Notes: a model not told the origin generated them from the sequence alone. A stretch of DNA of 64,000 nt from DASZUK01 sp035547695 (GCA_035547695.1 DASZUK010000003.1:34388-98387), one strand, 5' to 3'. Positions 32,206 through 41,464 are shown, counted from the stretch's first letter. Translations and numbers: made by a program.

Positions 32206-33590
32206 TGCTTCACCGTAGAGGGCTTCGCCGTAGAGGGCTTCGCCGTAGGGGCCGGCCCGGTCGGCCGTCCGGTGCTCCCCGGCGGCGACGCGGGCGGTCC
32301 GGCCTGCCGGCCGGTGGTCGGGGTGCCGCCCGGGGCCTTCGGCGGACCGGTGCCGCGACGCCAGGACACCTCCATCAGCGCGCCGCCCAGCGCGGAGTCG
32401 GCCACCCGCCACCGTCCGGCGGTGGTGCGGACCACCGAGTCGGCGATGGCCAGCCCGAGGCCGGCGCCGCCGGGATGGTCGGTGGCCCGGCGGAACCGGT
32501 CGAACAGGCGGTCGCGCTGGTCCGGCGGGATGCCGGGCCCGCTGTCCTCCACTACCAGCACCGCCCGGGTGCCCTGGGCGCCGACCGACACCTGCACGGT
32601 CCCGCCGGCCGGGGCGTACCGGCAGGCGTTGTCGAGCAGGGTGCCGACCAGCCGCTCCAGCCAGTCCGGGGCGGCCTCGATCCAGGCCGGGCCGTCACCG
32701 AGGTGGACGACGGTCAGGGTGAGCTCCCGGGCGCCGGCCACGGCGGTGAACCGGTCGGCGCAGGTGTCCACCGACGTGACCAGGTCCACCGGCTCGTTCG
32801 GGGGCGGCGGCGGGGCGGAGTCGAACCGGGCCAGCCACAGCAGGTCCTCGACGATGGTCTTCAGCCGGCGGCTCTCCCGGGCCACGTGCTCCAGGGTCTC
32901 CCGGTCGGCGGCGGCATCCGGCGGGGTGGCCCGGGCCAGCTCGATCTCGGCCTCGATCACGGTCAGCGGGGTCCGCAGCTCGTGGGAGGCGTCGGCGGTG
33001 AACTCCAGCAGCCGCCGCCGGGCCTGCTCGACCGGGGCCACCGCCCGCAGGCCGATGACGAGCACCCCCACGAACACCGCCAGCAGCAGCGCGGGGCCGA
33101 TGACCAGCTCGCCGGTCAACATGACCTTCTCGATGTGGGACGGTCCCGCCAGGTTCTGCCCGGCCATCAGCCAACCGTCCCGGAACGAGGTGGCCTCCAC
33201 CCGGTAGGTGTCGTGGCGGTCCGACACGCTGACCGGGCCGCCGCCGGTGGCGGCCACGCCGGCCAGCACGCGGTCCGCCAGCCGCGGGTTGCCCACCGTG
33301 AGCGACCGGACCCGGCCGGCCGGGGACACCCACCAGACGAACACCGGGGCCCCGTCGGTGCCCTGGTCCTCGGCCACGGTCCGGGTGGCCAGCGGGTTGG
33401 CCTGGCGGCTGACGTCCGACAGGTGCAGGCTCAGCCGCTGGTCCACCTCCCACAGCACCCGGCGGCCCAGGAAGGCGTCCAGCGCCGCGGCCACCGCGAC
33501 GTAGACCACCGCGATCACCAGGGTGGCCACCACCGCCACCCGGGCGGCGTGGGCCAGGTTGGGCCGGCGGGCCCAAAACCCCCGGGTCAC
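32202..33590 (-). CDS. Two-component sensor histidine kinase
   Basis: A 462-residue membrane kinase. First transmembrane helix at about residues 15-38; an extracytoplasmic sensor domain; second helix at about 158-180 (ELVIGPALLLAVFVGVLVIGL). Then the H box FTADASHELRTPLTVIEAE, N box LLDNACRYAP, G1 DSGPGIP and G2 GGAGLGLAIADSV. The C-terminal tail after the ATPase domain is a Pro/Thr-rich extension ending in KPSTAKPSTVKQ, encoded by direct repeats at 32205-32250. Expected to phosphorylate the response regulator encoded 30 bases upstream. Confidence 0.93.
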   Translation of the reverse strand: MTRGFWARRPNLAHAARVAVVATLVIAVVYVAVAAALDAFLGRRVLWEVDQRLSLHLSDVSRQANPLATRTVAEDQGTDGAPVFVWWVSPAGRVRSLTVGNPRLADRVLAGVAATGGGPVSVSDRHDTYRVEATSFRDGWLMAGQNLAGPSHIEKVMLTGELVIGPALLLAVFVGVLVIGLRAVAPVEQARRRLLEFTADASHELRTPLTVIEAEIELARATPPDAAADRETLEHVARESRRLKTIVEDLLWLARFDSAPPPPPNEPVDLVTSVDTCADRFTAVAGARELTLTVVHLGDGPAWIEAAPDWLERLVGTLLDNACRYAPAGGTVQVSVGAQGTRAVLVVEDSGPGIPPDQRDRLFDRFRRATDHPGGAGLGLAIADSVVRTTAGRWRVADSALGGALMEVSWRRGTGPPKAPGGTPTTGRQAGPPASPPGSTGRPTGPAPTAKPSTAKPSTVKQ

Positions 33591-33620
33591 CAGTACCCCT
33601 GAGTCACCAGTACCCCTGGG

Positions 33621-34289
33621 TCACCCGGTCACCAGCTTGTAGCCGATGCCGCGGACGGTCTCGATGCGGACGGCGCTGCCGGCCAGCTTCCCGCGGAGGC
33701 GGGCCAGGTGGACGTCGATGGTGTTGGACCCGACCGCGTCGGCCTCGTCGTCCCAGACCTGCACGGCGATGGACCGCCGTTCCACCACCGCGGGGTGCCG
33801 GCGCATCAGCAGCTCCAGGATGGCCAGCTCACGGCCGGTGAGCGGCAGGTCGTCGCCGTCCCGCCGAGCCGACCGGGTGGCCGGGTCCACCTGCAGGTCG
33901 CCGACCACGAGGAGCGGGTCCAGGACCACCGGGGGCCGCCGCTGCAGCGCCCGGATGCGGGCCAGCAGCTCCGCGAACTCGAACGGCTTGACCAGGTAGT
34001 CGTCGGCGCCGCCGTCCAGCCCCTGGACCCGGTCGGCGGTGGTGTCCCGGGCGGTGAGCATCAGCACCGGCACCTTGGAGCCCCGGCGCCGGACCTCCCG
34101 GACCACGTCCAGCCCGGACTGGCCGGGCATCCGCCAGTCCAAGACGGCCACCTCGTAGTCGTAGCTGCGCAGGTACAGCAGCGCCCGGTCCCCGTCGGGG
34201 ACGGCGTCGACCACGTACCCGCTCCGCCGCAGCCCCCGCTCCAGCACCGACCGGAGGCCGGGGTCGTCCTCGGCGACCAGCACCCGCAT
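33621..34289 (-). CDS. OmpR-family response regulator
   Basis: A 222-residue regulator. The receiver domain has acidic residues EDD near the N-terminus, phospho-acceptor D51 in VAVLDWRMPG, Thr in LTARD and Lys in YLVKPF. A winged-helix output domain ends in NTIDVHLARLRGKL and ETVRGIGYKLV. First gene of a regulator-kinase-SCO6745 operon. Between it and the kinase, GTCACCAGTACCCCTG is repeated in tandem (33588-33620). Confidence 0.95.
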   Translation of the reverse strand: MRVLVAEDDPGLRSVLERGLRRSGYVVDAVPDGDRALLYLRSYDYEVAVLDWRMPGQSGLDVVREVRRRGSKVPVLMLTARDTTADRVQGLDGGADDYLVKPFEFAELLARIRALQRRPPVVLDPLLVVGDLQVDPATRSARRDGDDLPLTGRELAILELLMRRHPAVVERRSIAVQVWDDEADAVGSNTIDVHLARLRGKLAGSAVRIETVRGIGYKLVTG

Positions 34290-34337
34290 GGGCCAGGTCT
34301 AGTGCGGATTCCTGACGTCCGGGTGACGCCCCCGCCG

Positions 34338-35192
34338 TCAGGGCCGGGGGGACCGGTGGGACACGACGGCCCCGCCCAGGTCCGGGCCGGTGCGGGGCCC
34401 GGATGTCCGGGTGAGGCGGAGCGGCTCGCGGCCGACCACCCCTTCGGGGCCGGGGCGGCCGGTGACGGCCCAGTGCAGCAGCCGGGCCTGGGTGTCCACC
34501 AGGTCGCGGGTGCGGATGCCCCAGAACTCGAACCCGTACCGGTGGGCGGCGACGCTGGCGTACATGGCCACGAGGGTGCCGGCGACGGCCATGGGGTCGG
34601 CCCCGGCCGGCGACCCGGTGGCGGCGCCGGAGGACCGACCGGGGCGGCGCCGTGCCGGTTCCCCCGGTCCCGCCGCGGCGGCCGGAGCGGCCGGGGCGGG
34701 CGGGGCGTGGCGGCTGATGGCCCGGGCCAGGGCGACGGTGACGGCGTTGAGGGCCCGGACCCGGACGCCGCGGAGGGTGGCGTCGCCCTCCTCGGTGGCC
34801 AGGTTGACCACCCGGAAGATGGCCCGGTTGGCCTCCCAGTAGGACAGGAACCCCTCGGTGACGGTCAGGGCGGTGTCCCAACTGCCGTCCTCGGACCAGT
34901 CCCCGGCCACCAGGTCGGCCAGGTCGCCGGCGCTGGCCACCATCTGCTCGGCCAGCACCCCGATGGCCTGCTCGACGTTCTCGAAGTACTGGTAGAAGGT
35001 GGCCGGCGACGTGCCGGCGGCCCGGGCGATGTCGATGACCTTGACGGACCGCCACGGGGTGGTGTTGAGCAGGTCGACGGTGGCGTCGAGCAGCCGCTGC
35101 CTGGTGGCCCGGCCCCGCTGTCCGGGCACCCGGCCGTCGGTGGTGACCGGCCGGTCCCCGTTGGGCTGGTCGATGGCAGGGCCGGCGGACAT
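34338..35192 (-). CDS. TetR-family transcriptional regulator
   Basis: About 284 residues. The N-terminal helix-turn-helix (TRQRLLDATVDLL, VKVIDIARAAGTSPATFYQYF) is preceded by a polar arm; the ligand-binding domain follows, with an inserted Pro/Ala stretch (PPAPAAPAAAAGPGEPARRRPGR region). ATG 35192 faces the FUSC transporter start with only 25 bases between them, so autoregulation and control of the exporter are likely. The much longer open frame upstream is antisense to the transporter and was not used. Confidence 0.88.
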   Translation of the reverse strand: MSAGPAIDQPNGDRPVTTDGRVPGQRGRATRQRLLDATVDLLNTTPWRSVKVIDIARAAGTSPATFYQYFENVEQAIGVLAEQMVASAGDLADLVAGDWSEDGSWDTALTVTEGFLSYWEANRAIFRVVNLATEEGDATLRGVRVRALNAVTVALARAISRHAPPAPAAPAAAAGPGEPARRRPGRSSGAATGSPAGADPMAVAGTLVAMYASVAAHRYGFEFWGIRTRDLVDTQARLLHWAVTGRPGPEGVVGREPLRLTRTSGPRTGPDLGGAVVSHRSPRP

Positions 35193-35217
35193 GGGCTCCA
35201 AGAGTAGTTTGGCCGTC

Positions 35218-37569
35218 GTGCCCGACCCCGCCCCGCCGACCGGGGAGCGGCCACGGTGGGACCGCCGCCCGATGGCCGCCCTGCGCGCCGGGGACCCGGC
35301 GCTGCGGTCCACCAAGCGGGCGGTCCGCGCCGCGGTGGTGGTGCCGGCCGCCTTCGCCATCGCCCGGGCGGCGTCGCCGGACGCCAACGTGCAGCTTTTC
35401 GCCGCCTTCGGTTCGTTCGCGGTGCTGCTGTTCGCCGACTTCCCCGGCAGCCGCCGGACGCAGGCCCGGTCGCTGGGCGCCCTGTTCGCGGTGGGGGTGC
35501 TGTTCATCGTCCTGGGCACCCTGTGCTCGCAGCAGCCGGTGGCCGCGGTGGCGGTGACGGCGGTGGTGGGGTTCTCGGTGCTGTTCGCCGGGGTGCTCAG
35601 CCCGCTGGTGTCCGCCGGCACCATGGCGGCGTTGCTGACCTTCGTGCTGCCAGTGTCGGTGGCCGCCCCCGCCGACCAGATCCCGGCCCGGCTGGCCGGC
35701 TGGGCGCTGGCCGCCGCGCTGGCCGTCCCGGCGGTGCTGTGGGTGTGGCCGCGGCCGTACCGTGACGAGCTGCGGCTGGAGCTGTCGGCGGCGGCGCGGT
35801 CACTGGCCACGGTGGTGGCCGTCCACGCGGACGGGCGCCGAGACCCCGGGGCCGTGGAGGCCGCCCTGGCCCGGCTGGCCGACCTCCGCGCCCGGTTCGA
35901 GTCCACCAGCTTCCCGCCCACCGGGGCCGGGCCCGGGCAGTCGGCGCTGGCCAAGCTGGTGTGCCGCATGGAATGGGTCGGCACCAACGCGGTGCTCGGC
36001 CACCAGCAGGCGGCCGCGCTCGACCTGGCCGACGTCCGGGAGGTCAACCGGGCGGCGGCGGCCGTCCTGGAGGCGTCGGCCGCGCTGATCGGTGACGGCC
36101 AGGGGCGGCCGGTGACCGACCCGGTGGCGGTGGCCGCGGTGCGGGCGGCGGTGGACGACCTGGAGGCCCAGCGGTCACGGAGCCAGGACGCCAGCATGGC
36201 GCGGGTGCTGGACGGCACCGCCGCCGACCGCGCCGCCGCGGCCCTGGCGGCCGCCGACGGGGAGCCCCCGGCGGCCCGACTGGAGGGCACCCGCGGGGGC
36301 CACCAGGACCGGCTGCTGGGGGCGCTGGACCCGACGTTCCGGACCCGGGCGCTCAGCTTCGCGGCCGAGATGGTGGCGGAGGCCGCGGTGGAGGCATCGG
36401 GCCTCGACCGCCTTCCGGGGCCGGCGGCGCGGCGCCGGGAGCGGGCCATGTGGGGGTCCAACCGGCGGCTGGCCACCGCCCACGCCGACGTGCGGTCGGT
36501 GTGGTTCCGCAACAGCCTCCGCGGGGCCGTCGGGCTGGCCCTGGCGGTGGCGGTGATCGAGGCCACCGACGTCGACCACGGGTTCTGGGTGGTGCTGGGC
36601 ACCCTGTCGGTGCTGCGGTCGAACGCCACCGGCACCGACGCCACCGCCCTGCGGGCGCTGGCGGGCACCGTGGTCGGGTTCGTGGTCGGTTCCGCGGTGA
36701 TGGTGGGAGTGGGGGACCACTTCGGGCTGCTGTGGGCGCTGCTGCCGGTGGCGGTGCTGGTGTCGGGGATCGCGCCGACGTTCTCGTTCCCGGCCGGGCA
36801 GGGGGCGTTCACGGTGCTGGTGGTGGTGCTGTTCAACCTGATCGAACCGGTGGGCTGGAAGGTGGGGCTGACCCGGATCGAGGACGTGGCCATCGGCTGC
36901 GGGGTGGCCGTGGTGGTGGGGTTCCTGTTCTGGCCCCGGGGGGCCGCCGCCGCCCTCGGCCGGGCGCTGGCCGAGGCGTACGCCGCCGGCTCGGCCTACC
37001 TGCTGGCCGCGGTGGCCCGGACGACGTCGCCGGCCGACGACCTGGACGCCGACCGGGCCCGGCGGGACAGCGACGCCGCCTACCACCGCTTGGAGGACGC
37101 CTACCGGCAGTACATGGCGGAGCGCGGGGCCAAGCCGGTGGCCCCGGCCACCGCCACCACCCTGACCGTGGGGGCCATCCGGACCCGGCTGGCCGCGTTC
37201 TCCCTGGCCAGCCTGCCGCTGCGGCCGGTCGACACCGACGCCGGCCGGCTGCTGGACGTGGTGGCCGCCGGCGACTCGCTGTGGCGGGCCTGCTCGGAGG
37301 CCCACCAGTGGTACCTGGACGCGGCCGACGTGCTGGCCGGCCGCGCCGACGTGCTCCCACCGGTGCGGCAGCACGAGCGGGAGCTCCACCGGTTGCTGGT
37401 GGCCGCGTTCGTCGACAGCACCGGCCAGCACCGGGTCGGCGACGTCCGGGCGGTGCTCCGGATGCTGTGGGCCGACGAGAGCCTGGAGGACGAGCTGGCG
37501 TTGCAGCACGAGCTGGCCGGGTCGGTGGCCCGGTTCGTCCGCCAGCGCCGGGCCACCCACCTGTTCTGA
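35218..37569 (+). CDS. FUSC-family inner-membrane transporter
   Basis: About 783 residues with two transmembrane bundles: one at residues ~40-180 (AVVVPAAFAIARAA, ADFPGSRRTQARSLGALFAVGVLF...) and one at ~440-590 (NSLRGAVGLALAVAVIEAT, WVVLGTLSVLRSNATGTDATALRALAGTVVGF). Each is followed by a cytosolic helical domain. The WVVLGTLSVLRSN segment with the TxxRALAGTVVG helix is the FUSC signature, as in aromatic-acid/fusaric-acid exporters. GTG 35218 gives the longest sensible start; ATG 35272 is an alternative. Divergent from a TetR gene that probably controls it. Confidence 0.88.
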   Translation: MPDPAPPTGERPRWDRRPMAALRAGDPALRSTKRAVRAAVVVPAAFAIARAASPDANVQLFAAFGSFAVLLFADFPGSRRTQARSLGALFAVGVLFIVLGTLCSQQPVAAVAVTAVVGFSVLFAGVLSPLVSAGTMAALLTFVLPVSVAAPADQIPARLAGWALAAALAVPAVLWVWPRPYRDELRLELSAAARSLATVVAVHADGRRDPGAVEAALARLADLRARFESTSFPPTGAGPGQSALAKLVCRMEWVGTNAVLGHQQAAALDLADVREVNRAAAAVLEASAALIGDGQGRPVTDPVAVAAVRAAVDDLEAQRSRSQDASMARVLDGTAADRAAAALAAADGEPPAARLEGTRGGHQDRLLGALDPTFRTRALSFAAEMVAEAAVEASGLDRLPGPAARRRERAMWGSNRRLATAHADVRSVWFRNSLRGAVGLALAVAVIEATDVDHGFWVVLGTLSVLRSNATGTDATALRALAGTVVGFVVGSAVMVGVGDHFGLLWALLPVAVLVSGIAPTFSFPAGQGAFTVLVVVLFNLIEPVGWKVGLTRIEDVAIGCGVAVVVGFLFWPRGAAAALGRALAEAYAAGSAYLLAAVARTTSPADDLDADRARRDSDAAYHRLEDAYRQYMAERGAKPVAPATATTLTVGAIRTRLAAFSLASLPLRPVDTDAGRLLDVVAAGDSLWRACSEAHQWYLDAADVLAGRADVLPPVRQHERELHRLLVAAFVDSTGQHRVGDVRAVLRMLWADESLEDELALQHELAGSVARFVRQRRATHLF

Positions 37570-37599
37570 CGAACGCTTTCTGACGTCCCGTCAACTCTG

Positions 37600-37613
37600 T
37601 GGAACCGGTTCTA
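37600..37613. promoter_or_regulatory. KstR-type palindrome upstream of a tetR gene
   Basis: TGGAACCGGTTCTA matches TNNAACNNGTTNNA exactly and lies 18 bases before the TetR start at 37631. It is placed for autoregulation. It resembles the site at 27685-27699, so the same regulator could control both loci. Confidence 0.6.
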
Positions 37614-37630
37614 GCGGTTATCCTGGCCCG

Positions 37631-38230
37631 ATGCAGACCGCCCCGGCCAGCCGGCCGCTGACCAGGGCCCAGCAGGCCCGGCGGCAGCGGGTCATCGACG
37701 CCGCCATGGCCCTCGGCCTCGAGGGCGGGTACGAGGCGGTGCAGATGCGCGACGTGGCCGCCAAAGCCGACGTGGCCATGGGGACGGTGTACCGCTACTT
37801 CACCTCCAAGGACCACCTGTTGGCGGCCACCCTGGTGCACTGGGTGGAGCTCCTGGACGCCCGGCTGGCCCAGCAGCCGGCCCGCGGGGACATCCCGGCG
37901 GACCGGGTCCTGGACGTCCTGGACCGGGCCCTGCGGGCGATGGGCCGGCAGCCGAAGCTGGTGGCGGCGGTGTTCACGTCGCTGTCCTCCCCGGACCCCG
38001 GTGCCATCACCTGCCAGCAGCAGATCACGGTGCTGATGGAGGGCATCATCATCCGGGCCATCGGCCGGCCGCAGCCACCGGACCCGGCGGAACGGGCCCG
38101 GATGATCGGCCACGTCTGGTACTCCGCGCTGGTCGGGTGGATCAACGGCTGGTCCACCATGTCCCGGGTCTACGACGAGCTGGCCATCGCCGTCAGCCTG
38201 CTGCTCCCCGCCGACCTGGTCGAAGCCTGA
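37631..38230 (+). CDS. TetR-family regulator, KstR-like candidate
   Basis: A 199-residue TetR protein: RQRVIDAAMALGLEGGYEAVQMRDVAAKADVAMGTVYRYFTSKDHLL is the helix-turn-helix, with the GTVYRYF signature. The C-terminal half (VWYSALVGWINGWSTM) is a helical ligand pocket. The length, the GTVYRYFTSKDHLL helix and the TNNAACNNGTTNNA palindrome just upstream are consistent with a KstR-type repressor of sterol or fatty-acyl catabolism; KstR ligands are CoA thioesters. The identity is inferred. Convergent with an alcohol dehydrogenase. Confidence 0.87.
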   Translation: MQTAPASRPLTRAQQARRQRVIDAAMALGLEGGYEAVQMRDVAAKADVAMGTVYRYFTSKDHLLAATLVHWVELLDARLAQQPARGDIPADRVLDVLDRALRAMGRQPKLVAAVFTSLSSPDPGAITCQQQITVLMEGIIIRAIGRPQPPDPAERARMIGHVWYSALVGWINGWSTMSRVYDELAIAVSLLLPADLVEA

Positions 38231-38240
38231 CCGGGCCGGT

Positions 38241-38279
38241 CCTCGCCGCCCGGGCCCGGGCCCGGGGGCCGAGGCGAGG
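38241..38279. terminator. Candidate bidirectional hairpin between convergent genes
   Basis: CCTCGCC pairs with GGCGAGG around a GGGCCC-repeat core, in the 69-base gap between a TetR gene and a convergent alcohol dehydrogenase. There is no U-tract, so it is only a terminator candidate. Confidence 0.4.
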
Positions 38280-38299
38280 GCCCTCCGCCCGGACGGGCC

Positions 38300-39448
38300 T
38301 CAGCCGAACGTGACGACGCCGCGGATGTTCTTGCCGGCGGCCAGGTCGTCGTAGCCCTGCTGCACCTGGTCGACGGTGTACTCGTGGCTGACCAGCCCGT
38401 CGACCTCCAGCAGGCCCCGCTGGTAGAGCCGGAGCAGGTTCGGGATCTGGACGCTGGGGCTGGCGGACCCGAAGACGGTGCCCAGCAGCGCCTGGTTGAA
38501 CATGGCGAAGTTGAACAGGTTCAGCTTCACGTCCAGTTGGTCGAACGGGGCGATGGCGGTGGCCACCACCCGGGCGTCCTTGGACCCGAGCTGCATGGCC
38601 GGGGCGATCAGCTCCCCGCTGAGGACCCCGGGGGTCAGGACGACGACGTCGGCCATCCGGCCCTGGGTGAGGTCGGGCAACAGGAAGGCGGCCTCCTCCA
38701 TGGACGCCGCGGTGTGGGTCGCCCCGATGGCCTTGGCCCGCTCGGTCTTGAACGGCAACGGGTCCACCGCCACGACGGCCCGGGCGCCGCCGATGCGGGC
38801 GCCCTGGATGGCCCCGGAACCGACGCCGCCGCAGCCGACCACCACCACGACCTCCCCGGGCCGGACCTTGGCCCGGTCGACCACGGAGCCGAAGCCGGTG
38901 GACAGGCCGCAACTGATGAGGGCGGCCGCCCGCAGCGGGACGTCCCGGTCGATCTTCACCACCGACGCCTCGTTGACCACCATGGTCTCCGCGAAGGTGC
39001 CCAACTGGGTCATCCGGTTGAGCGGCTCCCCGTCCAGGTGGTACCGCCACTGGCCGTCGCTGATCATCGGCCCGGCCAGGGTGGCCATGCCGAGGTCGCA
39101 GAGGTGCTGGCGGCCGGACGCGCACCAGAAGCAGTGGCCGCAGGCCGGGATGAAGGCCACGGCGACGTGGTCGCCCTCGGCCACCGCCGACACCTCCGGG
39201 CCCACCGCGGTGACCACCCCGGCGCCTTCGTGGCCGCCGACCATCGGGAACAGCGACTTCACCCCGAACACCTCAAGGATCTCCGGCGCCACGCTCATGT
39301 CCCCCGACCGGAGGTGCTCGTCGGAGTGGCACATCCCGGCGTAGGCCACCTCGATCTGCACCTCGTGGAGCCCCGGCGGGTCGACGTCGATCTCCTCGGT
39401 GGTCCACGGCTCGTGGAGCCCCCTGCACACCGCTGCCCGAACCTTCAT
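38300..39448 (-). CDS. Zinc-dependent alcohol dehydrogenase, NDMA-dependent type
   Basis: A 382-residue medium-chain dehydrogenase. Catalytic zinc ligands include Cys in AGMCHSDEH and His in GGHEGAG; the structural-zinc lobe is CGHCFWCASGRQHLCDLG; the nucleotide-binding motif is VVVVGCGGVGSGAIQGA. The sequence closely follows actinobacterial NDMA-dependent (AdhD-like) alcohol dehydrogenases, which carry tightly bound NAD(H). Starts at ATG 39448 with an upstream AGGGAGG. Lone gene, convergent with the TetR gene at 37631. Confidence 0.93.
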   Translation of the reverse strand: MKVRAAVCRGLHEPWTTEEIDVDPPGLHEVQIEVAYAGMCHSDEHLRSGDMSVAPEILEVFGVKSLFPMVGGHEGAGVVTAVGPEVSAVAEGDHVAVAFIPACGHCFWCASGRQHLCDLGMATLAGPMISDGQWRYHLDGEPLNRMTQLGTFAETMVVNEASVVKIDRDVPLRAAALISCGLSTGFGSVVDRAKVRPGEVVVVVGCGGVGSGAIQGARIGGARAVVAVDPLPFKTERAKAIGATHTAASMEEAAFLLPDLTQGRMADVVVLTPGVLSGELIAPAMQLGSKDARVVATAIAPFDQLDVKLNLFNFAMFNQALLGTVFGSASPSVQIPNLLRLYQRGLLEVDGLVSHEYTVDQVQQGYDDLAAGKNIRGVVTFG

Positions 39449-39542
39449 GCGATGCCTCCCTTGGCTTTTACCTTCCAGTATCGCCCACCGCCCCTTCGGA
39501 CGCTACCGTCCCGGCGGAGGGGTCCGGGGTAGGGTGCCCCCC

Positions 39543-40655
39543 ATGGCCACCACCGCCGGGCCCGTCGGGGGCACGATCGAGGTGCGGGGGCTCACCAAGA
39601 CCTTCGGTCCGGTGGCCGCCGTGCAGGATCTGGACTTCACGGTCGAGCCGGGCCGGATCACCGGGTTCCTGGGCCCCAACGGGGCCGGCAAGACCACCAC
39701 CCTGCGGATGCTGCTGGGCCTGGTGTCCCCGACCAGCGGCACGGCGACCATCGGCGGGTTGCGGTACCGGGACATCCCCGAACCGGTCCGGGTGGTCGGG
39801 GCGGTCCTGGAGGCCACCAGCTTCCACCCGGGCCGACGGGCCCGGAACCACCTGCGGATGCTGACCATCGCCGCCGGGCTGCCCCAGGAGCGGGTGGACC
39901 AGGTGCTCGAGATGGTCGGCCTCACCGGCGACGCCAACCGGCGGGTCGGCGGCTACTCGTTGGGGATGCGGCAGCGGCTGCAACTGGCCAGTGCGCTGCT
40001 GGGGGACCCGACGGTGCTCCTCCTGGACGAGCCGTCCAACGGCCTGGACCCGCAGGGCATCGCCTGGCTCCGGGACTTCCTCCGGCACCTGGCCGGCCAG
40101 GGCCGGACGGTGCTGGTGTCGTCGCACCTCCTGGCCGAGATGGCCCAGACCGTGGACGACGTGGTGATCGTGTCCAAGGGCCGGCTGCGGGCGCAGGGCC
40201 CCCTGTCCTCCCTGGTCGGCCAGGCCCAGACGGCCATGCGGGTCCGCACCCCCGAGGCCGACCGGCTGGTGGCCGTGGCCCGCGCCGCCGGGTTCTCCCC
40301 GCGGCCGGTGGGGCCGGACACCGTCATCGTCGACGGGGTCGGCCCCCACCAACTGGGCCCGGTGCTGGCCGCCAACCAGATCGTGCTGTACGAGCTGGTC
40401 CAGCAGGGCCAGAGCCTGGAGTCGCTGTTCTTGGAGCTCACCACATCCCTCGGCACCGACCCGGCTGCGGCCGGCTACGGGCACGTTCACCCCGGAGCCG
40501 GCTACGGCCCGGACCCGGCCGGCGGCTACGGCCCGGGCCCGGCAGGGGCGGGCGTGGCCCAGCCACCACCGGGCCAGCCACCACCGGCCCAGTGGCCGCC
40601 GCCGCCCCAATTCGGGCCTCCGGGGACCCCGCCGGCACCGGGAGGGCCGTCGTGA
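39543..40655 (+). CDS. ABC transporter ATP-binding protein (DrrA/NatA type)
   Basis: A 370-residue ATPase: Walker A GPNGAGKTT, Q-loop region AVLEATSFHPG, signature YSLGMRQRLQLA, Walker B VLLLDEPSNGLDP and SSHLL H-loop. The C-terminal ~60 residues after FLELTTSLG form a Gly/Tyr/Pro tail (AGYGPDPAGGYGPGPA, then QPPPGQPPPAQ), unusual for the family and encoded by tandem repeats. The stop codon overlaps the permease GTG start (GTGA), so the two form one exporter. Confidence 0.93.
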   Translation: MATTAGPVGGTIEVRGLTKTFGPVAAVQDLDFTVEPGRITGFLGPNGAGKTTTLRMLLGLVSPTSGTATIGGLRYRDIPEPVRVVGAVLEATSFHPGRRARNHLRMLTIAAGLPQERVDQVLEMVGLTGDANRRVGGYSLGMRQRLQLASALLGDPTVLLLDEPSNGLDPQGIAWLRDFLRHLAGQGRTVLVSSHLLAEMAQTVDDVVIVSKGRLRAQGPLSSLVGQAQTAMRVRTPEADRLVAVARAAGFSPRPVGPDTVIVDGVGPHQLGPVLAANQIVLYELVQQGQSLESLFLELTTSLGTDPAAAGYGHVHPGAGYGPDPAGGYGPGPAGAGVAQPPPGQPPPAQWPPPPQFGPPGTPPAPGGPS

Positions 40656-41446
40656 GCCGGGTGCTGCGGGCGGAGCTGTTCAAGTTCCGGACCACCATGG
40701 GCCCCTGGGTGGTGCTCGTCGTCACCCTGGTGCTGACGGCCCTCGGCATCATCACGGCGTTCGTGCTCACAATCAACGGCCACGGCGAGTTCACCGCACC
40801 GGTGTTCACCCCGCAGTTGCGGGCGCTGATGGGGGCCGGCTACGGGGCCGGAACGGTGATGGCCCCGGTGATCGGCATCCTGTGCATCACCACCGAGTAC
40901 CGGCAGAAGGTGCTGACCACCACCCTCCTGGTCACCCCCCGCCGCGAGGTGGTGCTGACCGCCAAGGCCGTCGCCTCGGCCATCTGGGGCCTGTTGCTGG
41001 CGGTGGCCGGCCTGGTGCTGGTGGCGGCCATGGGCATCCCGTTGCTGTCCACCCAGGGCGGCTCGGTGTCGGCCCTGCTGCACCAGGCCGGACCGGTCAT
41101 CCCGGGGTTGCTGGGCGAGTACATCCTGATGGCCATCTTCGGCCTGGGGATCGGCACCCTGCTGCGCAACCAGGTGGCCGCCGTGGTGCTCACCATCGTC
41201 TTCGTCGTCATCCTGGAGCCCATCATCGTGGCCCTGGTGCACAGCCTGGGCCACGTCGACCTGAACTGGCTGCCCAGCCGGTCCGCCGCCGCCCTGGCCG
41301 GCGGGATCACCCGGTCGACCGGCGGCGGGCACACAAGCGCGGGGCCGCTGCTGAGCTGGTGGCTCGGTGGCCTGGCCCTGCTGGCCTGGGGGGTCGGCAC
41401 GGCGGTGATCGGCTACTTCACCACCTTCCGCCGCGACGTCACCTGA
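40652..41446 (+). CDS. ABC-2 type permease
   Basis: A 264-residue membrane protein with about six transmembrane helices: WVVLVVTLVLTALGIITAFVL, MAPVIGILCIT, IWGLLLAVAGLVLVAAMGI, ILMAIFGLGIGTLL, VVLTIVFVVILEPIIVALV and LLSWWLGGLALLAWGVG. The ITTEYRQKVLTTTLLVTPRR segment is typical of ABC-2 permeases, where the cytosolic loop contacts the ATPase. GTG 40652 overlaps the ATPase stop. Substrate unknown. Confidence 0.9.
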   Translation: MSRVLRAELFKFRTTMGPWVVLVVTLVLTALGIITAFVLTINGHGEFTAPVFTPQLRALMGAGYGAGTVMAPVIGILCITTEYRQKVLTTTLLVTPRREVVLTAKAVASAIWGLLLAVAGLVLVAAMGIPLLSTQGGSVSALLHQAGPVIPGLLGEYILMAIFGLGIGTLLRNQVAAVVLTIVFVVILEPIIVALVHSLGHVDLNWLPSRSAAALAGGITRSTGGGHTSAGPLLSWWLGGLALLAWGVGTAVIGYFTTFRRDVT

Positions 41447-41464
41447 CCCCTCCCCCGTCCGCCC

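Noticed and set aside
37600..37613. Firm identification of the adjacent TetR gene as kstR
   Set aside because: The operator fits, but the protein alone cannot be told apart from other TetR repressors without a phylogeny, so no symbol was given.
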